From NCBI GenBank assembly GCA_913019965.1, contig CAJVZR010000015.1, positions 1-64,000 on the forward strand: a stretch of 64,000 nucleotides of DNA, in the 5' to 3' direction. This document shows, one piece after another, positions 54,391-63,929 of this stretch. A program made the position numbers and the translations under genes. The stretch comes from an uncultured Oleispira sp. (GTDB lineage Bacteria > Pseudomonadota > Gammaproteobacteria > Pseudomonadales > Oceanobacteraceae). How positions within the stretch are numbered: the first letter of the stretch is position 1; each line of letters opens with the position of its first letter. Below the pieces are notes generated by a model. That model made no database searches. It worked only from the letters and a program-made list of their open reading frames with translations, and had not been told where the DNA came from.

Positions 54391-56400
54391 GTGTATTTCA
54401 TCGGCATCAGTTTTTTAAATAAATTTAATTTTACCCGTAAATTTCAGATTATCTTATTAACGCTGCTACTACCTATCTTGTATGCATCCGTCATTATTTA
54501 TCAAGAAGACAGTCATAAAATAGATTTAATTAGCCATAAAATTACGGGTATAGAAGCAGTTAATACTCTCAAACCCCTGAGACTACTTGCGGCGAAGCAT
54601 AGAGGCACTTCAGCTCAATGGTTTGCTGGTAATGAAAATATTCAGCCAACAATACTGAGTCTCGAAAGTGAAATGAATGAGGCCTTAATTAAAGCCAAAT
54701 CAGGGCTGACTCAAGACATATTCAACGATGAAGCTACACAAAATCTATCCAAAATTAAGCAATCCTGGCAGCAATTATTACTATCTGAAATTAAATCCCT
54801 TCCCTCCTCGGACAGCTTTCAACGCCATAGTGCTTGGGTAAGCAAAGTCGACAATTTGATTAATAGCGTAGCAACACAAGCGGGGCTAAATCTAGACTTA
54901 AATCTTGCCAGCTATGAGCTCATGAAGATTACCGTTTTTGAAATTCCTAAATTACAAGAATCACTTGGGCAATTACGGGGGATAGGTGCAGGCGTCGCAA
55001 CCAAAGGAAGTTTTGATTCAAATTCTTTTGTCTCTGCCAATACTCTATATAGCTCAATTCAAAACAACTTAGAAATCATTCGCCAAGAATTCAGCATGCT
55101 CCGTGAGCTCTCGAATGAGTTTGTACCGAATGAATTTAAAGGTACCGAAACGGCCATAGATAATTTTCAAAAGCTGAGCAAAGAACAACTTATACAACCG
55201 GATAAACCGACAATTTCGGGTTCCAACTATTTTTCTCAAGGTACAGTCGCGATCAAACAAGTTACTGATCTACATAAAGCCGTTAATACAATCTATCAAA
55301 ATACACTACAAAAAAATAAAAGTGATATGTTCAATTATATGGTAATGACATTAGGCATATTTGCTCTGCTATTTCTAATCGCAAGCTACTTATTTATGTG
55401 CCTGCAAATCACCGTCGATCAAAATGCACATACTACTCAAAAGATGGCGGCAGACCTTGAAGCAGGCACACTTAACCAAGAATACTCTTCTGATAGCCAA
55501 GATGAATTAGGCAGTACTATCAAAGCTTTACGCAACGCTTATTCACAATTACGGACAACCGTTGCTCAAGTACGAAATTTTTCCGGCACACTGTCTCATT
55601 CTTCTAGCGTCTTATTAGGCGTCTCTAATGAAGTGAATAGCTTAGGGGAAGAACAAAAAAATCGAGTGGCGATTATCTCTACTGCGGCAACGGAATTAGC
55701 TGCTACCGCTCAAGAAGTTTCTACTCATTGTGAAGACGCCGCGAGTAAGATGCACGAATCACAGCAGCAAGCTTCTTTAGGCGCCAGCCATTCACATTCT
55801 TCCGCCGAAGTAATACGAACCCTTGCCAATAATGTTCGCAATGCCGGTGATGAAATTGAACAGCTCGCTCAGCAGGCTGCATCAATTAGTACCGTTATTG
55901 ACGTGATTAAAGCCATCGCTGAGCAAACCAACTTATTAGCCTTAAATGCCGCCATTGAAGCAGCCCGAGCCGGAGAGCAAGGCCGTGGATTTGCCGTAGT
56001 GGCCGATGAGGTTCGAACATTAGCCACACGAACCCAAGAATCCACCAACGAAATTGAACAAACCATCGCAAGCCTACAGCAAGTTGCCGAAAAGGCCGTA
56101 TTAGCCATGGCCACGTCTTGTGAGCAAGCCAATGAAAGTGAAGCTGAAGCGACCAAAACTGGCGAAGCATTGGGGGACATTGAAAACTCAATAAACCACG
56201 TGAGCAGCCTTATTGAACAAGTTGCCACTGCTGGAGTTCAACAAGCAGGAGCCGCTAATGAAATTGCTCAAAATATCTTAGCGGTTGATGATGCCTCCAG
56301 TGATCTTGTAGAAAAAGCCGGCAGCATGTCTTCCATTGCCAATGAAGTCGGGAACGATAGCTCTGAGCTCGATAAACAAATGCAACAATTTCAGGTTTAA
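54391..56400 (+). CDS. Methyl-accepting chemotaxis protein with NIT-like sensor
   Basis: A 669-residue chemoreceptor from the GTG at 54391 (AGG upstream, placing the first helix near the N-terminus); a TTG at 54319 would add 24 residues. The first helix is at about 20-38. The periplasmic domain of about 300 residues contains [19 protein letters not shown], reminiscent of NIT (nitrate/nitrite-sensing) domains. The second helix is near [29 protein letters not shown] follows, then the signalling hairpin with [35 protein letters not shown]. No C-terminal receptor-modification pentapeptide is present. Confidence 0.92.
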   Translation: MYFIGISFLNKFNFTRKFQIILLTLLLPILYASVIIYQEDSHKIDLISHKITGIEAVNTLKPLRLLAAKHRGTSAQWFAGNENIQPTILSLESEMNEALIKAKSGLTQDIFNDEATQNLSKIKQSWQQLLLSEIKSLPSSDSFQRHSAWVSKVDNLINSVATQAGLNLDLNLASYELMKITVFEIPKLQESLGQLRGIGAGVATKGSFDSNSFVSANTLYSSIQNNLEIIRQEFSMLRELSNEFVPNEFKGTETAIDNFQKLSKEQLIQPDKPTISGSNYFSQGTVAIKQVTDLHKAVNTIYQNTLQKNKSDMFNYMVMTLGIFALLFLIASYLFMCLQITVDQNAHTTQKMAADLEAGTLNQEYSSDSQDELGSTIKALRNAYSQLRTTVAQVRNFSGTLSHSSSVLLGVSNEVNSLGEEQKNRVAIISTAATELAATAQEVSTHCEDAASKMHESQQQASLGASHSHSSAEVIRTLANNVRNAGDEIEQLAQQAASISTVIDVIKAIAEQTNLLALNAAIEAARAGEQGRGFAVVADEVRTLATRTQESTNEIEQTIASLQQVAEKAVLAMATSCEQANESEAEATKTGEALGDIENSINHVSSLIEQVATAGVQQAGAANEIAQNILAVDDASSDLVEKAGSMSSIANEVGNDSSELDKQMQQFQV

Positions 56401-56401
56401 G

Positions 56402-57283
56402 CTAATTCAATAAATAATCCAGCATGGCTCTCAGTTTTGGAGTCATGCTTTTTCTATTCGGGTAAACCGCATTCACACTCACTACCCGACCTACCCAGCC
56501 ATCCAATACCCTTACTAAAGAATTTTCCTTAAGCTGTTGCTGACATAAATAATCAGGCAATAACGCAATACCCAATTCATCGACGGCTAGCTGGCGCAAG
56601 GTAGAAAAGTCATTCGTACTAAAACTTGCTTGGGTTGATATCAACTCTTCTTGCTCGGCCGAAGATAACTGCCAACGTAATAGCTCCTCATTGGCATTCA
56701 TATGCAAGCAAGCGTGCTGTAATAAGTCCTCTGGTTTTTTTATTGAACTAGGGCTTGCGGCTAAATAATTGGGACTGGCATATAGGTGCAGCTCTACATC
56801 AAATAAGTGTTTAGAAATAAGCGTAGAGTCTTCAAGCTCCCCTACTCGGATGGCTAGATCAAAGCCTTCCTCAATCAGATCAATACGACGATTCAATAAC
56901 TGTAGGTCCAATTCAATATCTGGATATTGCTGGTGAAACTTGGCTAAGCGCGGCGCTAAGATATTTTGCCCGACCGATACCGAAGCACAGACCTTTAGCT
57001 TACCTCTTGGAGTTGAAGAAAGCGCTTCAATACATTGATTAGCGCTTTGCATCTCTTCAAAAATCCGCCTGCAATGCTGAAAGTAAATCTCACCCACCTC
57101 AGTTAGTCGCAATGAACGTGTCGAACGCTCCAATAATCTGGTCCCTAGCTGCTTTTCTAAGCGGCTGATCTTACGGCTAATATTGGACTTAGGTAGATCC
57201 ATCGCGAGGGCTGCACCAGTAAAGCTAGCGTTATCCACCACCAAGCGAAATACCATCATGTCATCAAGACTGACTTTATCCAT
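56402..57283 (-). CDS. LysR-family transcriptional regulator
   Basis: A 293-residue protein. The N-terminal winged helix reads VVDNASFTGAALAMDLPKSNISRKISRLEKQLGTRLLERSTRSLRLTEVG; the effector domain follows (GKLKVCASVSVGQNILAPRLAKFHQQYPDIEL). It resembles the DhcR/AaeR-like subgroup. It is divergent from the pirin gene, and a palindrome lies between them, so it probably controls pirin and itself. The effector is unknown. Confidence 0.92.
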   Translation of the reverse strand: MDKVSLDDMMVFRLVVDNASFTGAALAMDLPKSNISRKISRLEKQLGTRLLERSTRSLRLTEVGEIYFQHCRRIFEEMQSANQCIEALSSTPRGKLKVCASVSVGQNILAPRLAKFHQQYPDIELDLQLLNRRIDLIEEGFDLAIRVGELEDSTLISKHLFDVELHLYASPNYLAASPSSIKKPEDLLQHACLHMNANEELLRWQLSSAEQEELISTQASFSTNDFSTLRQLAVDELGIALLPDYLCQQQLKENSLVRVLDGWVGRVVSVNAVYPNRKSMTPKLRAMLDYLLN

Positions 57284-57360
57284 CTAGATCTCCAAAATGC
57301 TCAAGTTTGCTTATAAGATAGTTACCTTAAATAGAACATAATTATACTTTTCCACTCATA

Positions 57361-57376
57361 TATCATCAATATGATA
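57361..57376. promoter_or_regulatory. Palindromic operator between lysR and pirin
   Basis: TATCATCAATATGATA has perfect 6-bp arms around CAAT and contains T-N11-A, as LysR-type sites do. It overlaps the -35 region of a possible pirin promoter with TATACT at 57382. Confidence 0.55.
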
Positions 57377-57431
57377 ACCCCTATACTGATCTCATCTTAA
57401 AGAAACAGACCAACAGCATTTGGAGATCATC

Positions 57432-58118
57432 ATGGATATTTTAACCTTTGACCAACTTCCCCAAGGGGGCTTCGCAGGCCTAATCGAACGCCAGTTCGTG
57501 ACTGATCGTCGAGTTTTTCGTAATGCCGATAATAAGCCTGCCTTCGATGGCCTTGGTAACTTCGTATACCTAGCGGACGCCAACTTTATGCCAAACGGCG
57601 AAACGACCATGCATAACCATCAGGAAGTCGATGTTATCTCGGTTATGGTTGAAGGTCGCATTACTCACGCAGGCTCACTTGAACACGGCCAAGGCTTAGA
57701 AGCAGGTTATGCACAAGTGCAGCGTGCAGGAGGAGAAGGCTTTGCCCATAACGAGATCAACCCAGATAGCACAATGAACCAAATGATTCAGCTGTGGGTA
57801 CTGCCTGACGAACGCGGTGAGGCAGCAGGCTACAAGGTGTATCAGCCAGAAACAGGCAAACTAAATAAAATTTATGGCGGCCAAAAAGATCAAGATAAAA
57901 CCTTTTATAGCCAAACAGCCATTGCGGTTGCTCCGCTAGAAGCTGGCCAAAGTGTAGAGCTAAGTAGTGGGGATAATGGAGAGGTACTCGCGTATTTAAG
58001 TAAGGGCTGCGGGGTAATAAACGGTGAGACAGTTCACGCTAGAACCTTAGTCCGCGCTGACAGTATCCACTTTGACGCTAAAGAAGAATCGCAGCTGATC
58101 GTGATTTATAAAGAGTAG
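57432..58118 (+). CDS. Pirin-family protein
   Basis: A 228-residue bicupin from the ATG at 57432, chosen because GGAG lies 6 nt upstream (a TTG at 57420 is also open). The N-terminal cupin has metal ligands in MHNHQEVDVISVMVEGRITHAGSL and GFAHNEINPD, a variant of the pirin H-x-H...H...E set. Some bacterial pirins have quercetin 2,3-dioxygenase activity, others bind regulators. It is divergent from a LysR regulator, a common pairing. Confidence 0.9.
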   Translation: MDILTFDQLPQGGFAGLIERQFVTDRRVFRNADNKPAFDGLGNFVYLADANFMPNGETTMHNHQEVDVISVMVEGRITHAGSLEHGQGLEAGYAQVQRAGGEGFAHNEINPDSTMNQMIQLWVLPDERGEAAGYKVYQPETGKLNKIYGGQKDQDKTFYSQTAIAVAPLEAGQSVELSSGDNGEVLAYLSKGCGVINGETVHARTLVRADSIHFDAKEESQLIVIYKE

Positions 58119-58137
58119 ACTGGACTAAATAGCTAGA

Positions 58138-58797
58138 CTAAATAGTCCGTCCGCACCAAACGATTTTACCCGCAATTGGATTATTCTCCCGCGCTTCTAA
58201 GGGGATACTCCAGTTGTCGTATTCTGGGTTATCACTCACGACGCTAAGTTCACCTTGCTTATCGCTCAAGCGTTTCGCCATTAGTCCCTCTTCACTTTGT
58301 AACAGATACAAGCCCTCTTGCTTTACGGATTTTTGTGTCATATCCACCAGCACGCGATCACCATCCTGCAAGGTCGGTAACATACTATCGCCACTGATAG
58401 AGACAAATACTAGCTGCTCGCTCGACACACTCAACTGGCGCGATAAAAAGGTTTTATTAAAGGCAAAATAATCTTCAACATCTTCAGCAATAACCTCACT
58501 GCCCATGCCCGCCGAAGCTTGCACATCAAACATAGGAGCAAATACTAGATCACTATTAGTCGGGATGCCTGCAACCTGAGCACCGTCATTCTGCTCACCG
58601 GTTAATAGCCAAGTTAGATCTACCTTGTACTCGTCATACAGCTCTTGCAGGTAGCCCATAGAAGGGCGGCTCATACCGCGACAGATTTTATAAATATGGG
58701 AAGCTGATTTGCCGGTAATTTCAGCGAAGTGTTTTTTATTACCCTGGGCAAGTTGATCAACCACTAACTGGAAACGAGAAGCGAAAGCGCTAGACAT
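58138..58797 (-). CDS. S24-type HTH repressor (LexA/CI-like)
   Basis: A 219-residue regulator. An N-terminal helix-turn-helix (KHFAEITGKSASHIYKICRGMSRPS) is joined to an S24 peptidase domain. The putative self-cleavage bond is Ala96-Gly97 in QASAGMG, with catalytic Ser138 (SGDSML) and Lys175 (MAKRL). Proteins of this type are phage or pyocin-type repressors released by RecA-linked cleavage. No phage genes surround it, so its targets are elsewhere or it is a domesticated repressor. Confidence 0.88.
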   Translation of the reverse strand: MSSAFASRFQLVVDQLAQGNKKHFAEITGKSASHIYKICRGMSRPSMGYLQELYDEYKVDLTWLLTGEQNDGAQVAGIPTNSDLVFAPMFDVQASAGMGSEVIAEDVEDYFAFNKTFLSRQLSVSSEQLVFVSISGDSMLPTLQDGDRVLVDMTQKSVKQEGLYLLQSEEGLMAKRLSDKQGELSVVSDNPEYDNWSIPLEARENNPIAGKIVWCGRTI

Positions 58798-58902
58798 AAT
58801 ATTCTCAAAATATACGGGAAAGATAAAACAGCCGCGCAGTATACGCAGCTATTTGTTAAGAACAATAAAAACCATCAGGATTGAAGCTTTAGCATTCATA
58901 TT

Positions 58903-60204
58903 TTAACGGCGCTTATTACGACCACCCGAGCGGTTATTGGCCCCCTTATTCGCACTCGATCGATTGCCGGTTTTAATGCCATAAGCGCGATCTTTTTGAC
59001 GGCTCTTCTGAGCACTGCGGGAATTCTTTTTATTCTTCGCCACGGGCTTAGTTAAATCAGGCTCATAACCAGGGAACCAAGACTGTGGCACACGATCATC
59101 AAGCACCGCTTCAATTTCTTCCAGCAAGTATTCTTCACCCATGCACATCAAAGAAACGGCTAAGCCTTCTAACCCTGCGCGCCCGGTACGACCAATACGG
59201 TGAATATAATCTTCGGCAATGTAAGGTAATTCATAATTAATCACATACTGTAATTGCTGAATGTCTAAACCACGGGCTGCCACATCGGTTGCTACCAAAG
59301 CGCGTACTTTACCCTGTTTAAATTCTTCTAAAGCACGCTCTCGAGCACCTTGAGACTTGTCCCCATGAATCGACTGGGTCTTAATGCCGTCTTTGCACAT
59401 TTCTTTCGCTAGATCATCTGCTCCTTGCTTAGTACGGACAAAAATTAAGACCTGCTGCCAGTTCTTCGAACCAATCATAAACGACGTGAGTTCACGCTTA
59501 CGATCTTCATCCACCACATATACCATCTGCTCGACTTTCGCGGCAGTCGTATTACGGGCATCCACTTCAATAAGTTCCGGCTCTTTAAGAATGTTTTTAC
59601 TTAAAGTAAAGATTTCATCGTTAAAGGTAGCCGAAAAGAGCATGGTCTGGCGATCACTAGGAACGCGCTTTAAAATTCGCTGAATATCAATAATAAAGCC
59701 CATATCCAACATACGGTCGGCTTCATCAAAAACTAAGAATTTCAGCTGCGAAAGACTGATGGCCTGCTTTTGCATCAAGTCTAATAAACGCCCAGGGGTC
59801 GCGACTAGAACATCCACACCTTCAGCCAGTGCATCCACTTGAGGATTAATACTCACCCCACCATAAGCGATAGCACTGCTTAGCCCGATATCACCGCTAT
59901 ATTTTACAAAGCTTTTATAAACTTGCTGAGCTAGCTCTCGAGTTGGTGTCAATACTAACGCACGTAAAGGCTGAACCTCATCACTGCGTAATGGATTGTC
60001 TTCACGTATTGCCAATAAACGATGCAGAATAGGCAGAGCAAACGCTGCCGTTTTACCGGTACCCGTTTGCGCACCGGCCATAATATCTTTGCCTGTTAAT
60101 AACACGGGAATGGCTGCGGTTTGAATAGGCGTTGGCTGATCATAACCAGCCGCATTCAAGCTGGCCAATAAGCGAGTATCTAAATTTAACGAAGAGAAGG
60201 ACAT
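58903..60204 (-). CDS. rhlE: DEAD-box RNA helicase RhlE
   Basis: A 433-residue helicase. The Q motif is PTPIQ, Walker A is AQTGTGKT (45-52), then PTREL, TPGR, DEAD (160-163), SAT, and HRIGRTGRAG. The C-terminal tail is basic (KNKKNSRSAQKSRQKDR..., NRSGGRNKRR), aiding RNA binding. RhlE-type helicases act in RNA turnover, ribosome assembly and cold adaptation. A 13-bp perfect inverted repeat lies 35 nt upstream of its start. Confidence 0.93.
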   Translation of the reverse strand: MSFSSLNLDTRLLASLNAAGYDQPTPIQTAAIPVLLTGKDIMAGAQTGTGKTAAFALPILHRLLAIREDNPLRSDEVQPLRALVLTPTRELAQQVYKSFVKYSGDIGLSSAIAYGGVSINPQVDALAEGVDVLVATPGRLLDLMQKQAISLSQLKFLVFDEADRMLDMGFIIDIQRILKRVPSDRQTMLFSATFNDEIFTLSKNILKEPELIEVDARNTTAAKVEQMVYVVDEDRKRELTSFMIGSKNWQQVLIFVRTKQGADDLAKEMCKDGIKTQSIHGDKSQGARERALEEFKQGKVRALVATDVAARGLDIQQLQYVINYELPYIAEDYIHRIGRTGRAGLEGLAVSLMCMGEEYLLEEIEAVLDDRVPQSWFPGYEPDLTKPVAKNKKNSRSAQKSRQKDRAYGIKTGNRSSANKGANNRSGGRNKRR

Positions 60205-60238
60205 AATAAAACCTGTAAATGAAGCATTAGATACTTAA

Positions 60239-60270
60239 GTCATTATTAATGAGTAGACATTAATAATGAC
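60239..60270. repeat. Perfect 13-bp inverted repeat in the rhlE leader
   Basis: GTCATTATTAATG (60239-60251) and CATTAATAATGAC (60258-60270) flank a 6-nt spacer. Lying between the acyltransferase terminator and rhlE, it would form a stem in the rhlE leader or serve as an operator. Confidence 0.7.
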
Positions 60271-60285
60271 GTTAAATAATGGCTT

Positions 60286-60312
60286 TAAAAAAAACAGCGC
60301 TTAAGAGCGCTG
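60286..60312 (-). terminator. Terminator after the LpxL-like gene
   Basis: On the minus strand CAGCGCT and AGCGCTG pair around a 4-nt loop and are followed by eight Ts (60287-60294). It ends the acyltransferase transcript before rhlE. Confidence 0.85.
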
Positions 60313-60353
60313 GTATTTATAACTGAACGAGGATGACCCTAAAGTAAATAGCG

Positions 60354-61238
60354 CTACTTTTTATAAAAGTTTGAACGCCCTTCTGGCTGACGGCGGAAAC
60401 GCTTGTAGTTCCACTGATATTGCTCGGGACAATCATTAATACATTCTTCAATACTTGTATTTAAAGCACTCGCCGCTGCAACTTCATCCGTATTGCGAAT
60501 ATCTTTATGGGCGGGTTTGAGCACAACACCATAGCTACCATCTTCAAGGCGCTTGGCATAACAGCATAATAAAAAGGCTGGAGTATTATTCGCTAATTCC
60601 CCGATAAGCTTACCCGTTAAAGCCGTTTGACCAAAGAAAGGAGCAAATACACCACTCTTTAATCCAGGCTCTTGGTCAGGTAAAACAGCCACCACCCCTT
60701 TATCCTCAAGCAATTTATATAAAGACTCAACTCCACCACGGTCCGCTGGTACAAGGCCGACATCTACGCGTTTACGCGTTTTGAAGATGAAGTTATCCAA
60801 TGCAGGAATCTTAGCGGGCTTATACATAACAGTCATAAACAAGTGTTGGCGGAAAAAGTGATTCAATACTTCCCAATTACCTAAATGCGGTGCAATTAAG
60901 ATAATACCGTTTTTATCTCCTAGGGCTTTTTCAAGGTGCTCTAGACCTTCAACTTGAGTAATTAGCTTCTGCACCTTGGGAATAGGCCACATCCACGACA
61001 TTCCCATTTCTGCATAGGTTTTACCCAAGGCAATTAAACTCTCTCGAGCTAATTGCTCAATTTTGTCTTCAGCATAATCGGGATAGCAAAGGCGCAAGTT
61101 AATTTTCGCAATACGAGAGCCATCGGTAAACCATAATAACTTACCAATCGCAGCTCCTAGGGCATGGGCAGCAGGCAACGGGAGAAATGATACAAGGCGA
61201 ATAAGGCCGATACCGATATAGACAACGAGATTCTTCAC
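60354..61238 (-). CDS. LpxL/HtrB-type lipid A acyltransferase
   Basis: A 294-residue membrane-anchored acyltransferase. An N-terminal hydrophobic segment is followed by the catalytic H-x4-D/E motif HLGNWE (His118, Glu123), then VMYKPAKIP and VAVLPDQEPG. It transfers an acyl chain from acyl-ACP to the lipid A precursor at the inner membrane. Which position (lauroyl or myristoyl type) cannot be decided. Confidence 0.9.
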   Translation of the reverse strand: MKNLVVYIGIGLIRLVSFLPLPAAHALGAAIGKLLWFTDGSRIAKINLRLCYPDYAEDKIEQLARESLIALGKTYAEMGMSWMWPIPKVQKLITQVEGLEHLEKALGDKNGIILIAPHLGNWEVLNHFFRQHLFMTVMYKPAKIPALDNFIFKTRKRVDVGLVPADRGGVESLYKLLEDKGVVAVLPDQEPGLKSGVFAPFFGQTALTGKLIGELANNTPAFLLCCYAKRLEDGSYGVVLKPAHKDIRNTDEVAAASALNTSIEECINDCPEQYQWNYKRFRRQPEGRSNFYKK

Positions 61239-61360
61239 AGTAATTCCTAAGGTTTATTATTCTAAATAGACGAAGGGGTCTGATTAATGGCGCTAGAATA
61301 GCATTTTGTCGGCCTGATCTCGATACTTTCCTAACCCCAATATGGCCTTAGATAAGCGAA

Positions 61361-62572
61361 TTACTCATATAGGTGAATCGGTAATGTAATAGTAAACATG
61401 GTGCCAATACCCAATTCGCTTGAACAGCTGATTTGCCCTTGCAGAGTATCCGTTACTAGCTGGTGAATGATATGGGTACCTAAACCACTGCCGCCATCAT
61501 TTTCTCGGGTCGTATAATAAGCTTCAAAGACTTGCTTTAAGCTTTCGTTACTCATGCCTTTACCATCATCGCTGCAATTAAGATGAACATTAGAGCCATC
61601 ATGCACAGTACGAATCAAGATATGACCTTTATCCCCTTCATCAAAAGCATGAATAATTGCATTCATTACTATATTGGTAACAACTTGAGAGAGCGCACCA
61701 GGATAGCTATCAATCACTAAATCATCGCCGATTATCTCAATCGTATGATTCGTTTTACGTAATGCCGGTGTCAGGCTATTAACCACTCGGGATAGGTAGT
61801 CATGTAGTACAAAAGATCTGAGCTTTTCACTCGAAACATCCACCGCGACCATTTTAAAATTGTTCACCATCTCAGTTGAGCGATTCATACTGGTCATGAT
61901 GATCTCAAGGGTTTCTTCAACGGCTTCAATATAACTAACCATATCTGAAGATGATAATTTTTTATGATTAAAATCTTCTTTTACTTGCTTGTTCTTCTCA
62001 TTTAAATAAGACGTTGCCGTGACACATAGCCCCATTGGAGTATTTAATTCATGAGCAATACCTGCAACCGCTCGCCCCAAAGAAGCCATTTTTTCACTGG
62101 CTAACAGTTGAGATTGAAGTTCAGATTTATGCTCTAATGAAGTTCGAACCTGCTCATTTTTTTCTTCGAGTGAATGTTTTAAGCGCCGCAGTGCTAAATG
62201 AGTACGCACCCGTGCTAGCACCTCTTTCGCTTTAAAAGGCTTGGTAATAAAATCGACAGCACCTGCATCAAAGCCATGAACAATACTTTCGCAATTATTC
62301 AATCCGCTAATGAAAATAATAGGGATTTCTTCAGTACTTGCTTCTGACTTTAATTGTTGGCAAAGCTGAAAGCCATCCATATCAGGCATTTGAATATCTA
62401 ATAAGATTAAATCAGGCATGTTTTCAGCAATCAATTCCTGAGCCCGCAAAGCAGAAGAAGCAGGGATAACGTGATAGTTGTCGATTTTTAGAATGTCGAC
62501 TAAAAACAATAAATTTGATTCAACATCATCGACAGCCAAAATATTGATTTGGTTGTTATCTTCTATAGTCAT
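61361..62572 (-). CDS. Response regulator-histidine kinase fusion (REC-HisKA-HATPase)
   Basis: A 403-residue soluble protein. The N-terminal receiver has phosphoacceptor Asp59 (LILLDIQMPDMDG) and Lys in ITKPFKAKEV. A coiled coil (about 130-165) leads to His174 in AGIAHELNTPMG. The ATPase has IVMNAIIHAF, DDGKGMS and GGSGLGTHII. Such receiver-first kinases relay signals from another kinase. No partner gene is adjacent. Confidence 0.9.
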   Translation of the reverse strand: MTIEDNNQINILAVDDVESNLLFLVDILKIDNYHVIPASSALRAQELIAENMPDLILLDIQMPDMDGFQLCQQLKSEASTEEIPIIFISGLNNCESIVHGFDAGAVDFITKPFKAKEVLARVRTHLALRRLKHSLEEKNEQVRTSLEHKSELQSQLLASEKMASLGRAVAGIAHELNTPMGLCVTATSYLNEKNKQVKEDFNHKKLSSSDMVSYIEAVEETLEIIMTSMNRSTEMVNNFKMVAVDVSSEKLRSFVLHDYLSRVVNSLTPALRKTNHTIEIIGDDLVIDSYPGALSQVVTNIVMNAIIHAFDEGDKGHILIRTVHDGSNVHLNCSDDGKGMSNESLKQVFEAYYTTRENDGGSGLGTHIIHQLVTDTLQGQISCSSELGIGTMFTITLPIHLYE

Positions 62573-62726
62573 ATTCGTAGTTATACCGAGGCACTATTCA
62601 CCCCCATAATTAACATTGATTGTTAACACTAATAGTTAAGTATAGATGAGTAAATAGCTTAGTTAACTTAGAATAAAGCCATAGTAAGGAATTTTAACAA
62701 TATCCGATTTTATATAACTGAATGCT

Positions 62727-63077
62727 CTAAAAAGAAGGTTTTTGATCTTCTGCCAACTCATCAACCATGGCATCTGCCAAAGCAAGCCAATCTTCTAGCA
62801 ACGCCTCAGCGACGACCTTCATACCGGAATCATCATGAGAGGCTAAATGACTGCGCTTTATTAATCCCTCAACCACCGCTCTTACTTGAAACGAATCGAG
62901 GTCAATCAAGAAGCAGTCAGTAATCTCATTATTTACGTCCCCTTCTAATTTAGGCAAAGGTGATAAAGAATTGATGTTGCGTACCGTTAACGCTAATGAC
63001 GGATTAACTTTACGTAAAAGGTCATAGGTAAGCTTTAAACTGCCACGACTAAAAATATAGGGATCACTATGGTTCAT
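62727..63077 (-). CDS. Hypothetical soluble protein
   Basis: A 116-residue protein from the ATG at 63077 (a TTG at 63080 is also open). No signal peptide or membrane segment; the C-terminal half is acidic and helical (VAEALLEDWLALADAMVDELAED). Family not recognised. A perfect 13-bp inverted repeat lies just upstream of its start, and no strong ribosome site is visible outside it. Confidence 0.65.
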   Translation of the reverse strand: MNHSDPYIFSRGSLKLTYDLLRKVNPSLALTVRNINSLSPLPKLEGDVNNEITDCFLIDLDSFQVRAVVEGLIKRSHLASHDDSGMKVVAEALLEDWLALADAMVDELAEDQKPSF

Positions 63078-63084
63078 CAATAAT

Positions 63085-63130
63085 TACACTTAATAAGTCA
63101 GTTTAATTTGTTCACTGCTTATTAAGTGTA
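63085..63130. repeat. 13-bp inverted repeat upstream of the hypothetical gene
   Basis: TACACTTAATAAG (63085-63097) and its exact complement (63118-63130) are separated by 20 bp. It begins 7 bp before the ATG at 63077, so an RNA hairpin there could affect translation, or it may be an operator. Confidence 0.65.
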
Positions 63131-63210
63131 GATAAAGCTCGCTTAAGTGCTAATCATGGTCTTAAAGCCATTGTTTACAACGAACGCTGGTGACACAATA
63201 AAGAAACTAT

Positions 63211-63837
63211 CTAGCGAACACCTAGCATCACATCACCCTGCCACTGATCCGATAAATTTCTCTGCCAGCGAACTTGGTATTTATTTTGATCCCAAACAAC
63301 ATCGGCTAGAACATCACAGTTCAAGCACATTCCCCATAAAACCTCACCTTGGTGAAAATACAAAGCAGAAAAACCAGGGACATCACTCTCTATATGCAAA
63401 ACCTGCAATACCTGCTCTGTAAGGGTATCCTGTATCAATAATAGTTTTGCATACTTTCCCGCCTTCGTTTTGCCAACCGCAATACTCCAACGTTCATACT
63501 TGCCATCTTGGTTTCCATCGACGTACATTTCTAACAATCCACCAGATCTCTCAATTTGCTGACATTGCTGCCAGCTTAAAACGTCTTGCTGACAATTAAT
63601 GGTCGCTATATGGGTCAGTTCAAGGTCGCTCCCTGGATTAGTCAAATTAGCCACTGGCTCACCCGCAATATGAGTCGCGATGGGCTCGACAGTAAAATCC
63701 AAGGACCAACTCGGGTCAAACGTCTCAGCTAGTGCCTGACTATCCAGAGCGAGAATAAGGAAAAATGATAGAGAAAATTTAAGCATTAGAGATTTCATAA
63801 GCAGCCTCAAGTAAGTAAGATTCTTCAATCCATTCAC
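63211..63837 (-). CDS. Hypothetical periplasmic protein
   Basis: A 208-residue protein. The signal peptide (about 15-37) ends near ALA. The mature protein is rich in Trp and Cys (INCQQDVLSWQQCQQIE, GMCLNCDVLADVVWDQ). MYVDGNQDGKYERWSIAVGKTKAGKYAKLLLIQD resembles a calcium-type loop followed by beta strands. The family is not recognised. An alternative start at residue 14 (MKSLMLKF) would give a more typical signal peptide. Confidence 0.75.
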   Translation of the reverse strand: MNGLKNLTYLRLLMKSLMLKFSLSFFLILALDSQALAETFDPSWSLDFTVEPIATHIAGEPVANLTNPGSDLELTHIATINCQQDVLSWQQCQQIERSGGLLEMYVDGNQDGKYERWSIAVGKTKAGKYAKLLLIQDTLTEQVLQVLHIESDVPGFSALYFHQGEVLWGMCLNCDVLADVVWDQNKYQVRWQRNLSDQWQGDVMLGVR

Positions 63838-63929
63838 TATTAATCATGGCTGTGAGTATTCCGTGAGTTTTCAACTCACCTTGTTACGATGACTAGGTCT
63901 ATACTGTATAAATCTAAGACTAGAACCCC

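Noticed and set aside
55869-56228. 119-codon open frame antisense to the chemoreceptor
   Set aside because: It mirrors the repetitive Ala/Glu-rich signalling helix; such antisense frames are common composition artefacts.
58138-58797. Prophage remnant around the S24 repressor
   Set aside because: Flanking genes (pirin, rhlE) are ordinary chromosomal genes; no integrase, attachment repeat or phage structural gene is present.
63147-63422. 91-codon plus-strand open frame overlapping the periplasmic protein
   Set aside because: No ribosome site and low-complexity product; the opposite strand has a signal peptide and sensible protein.
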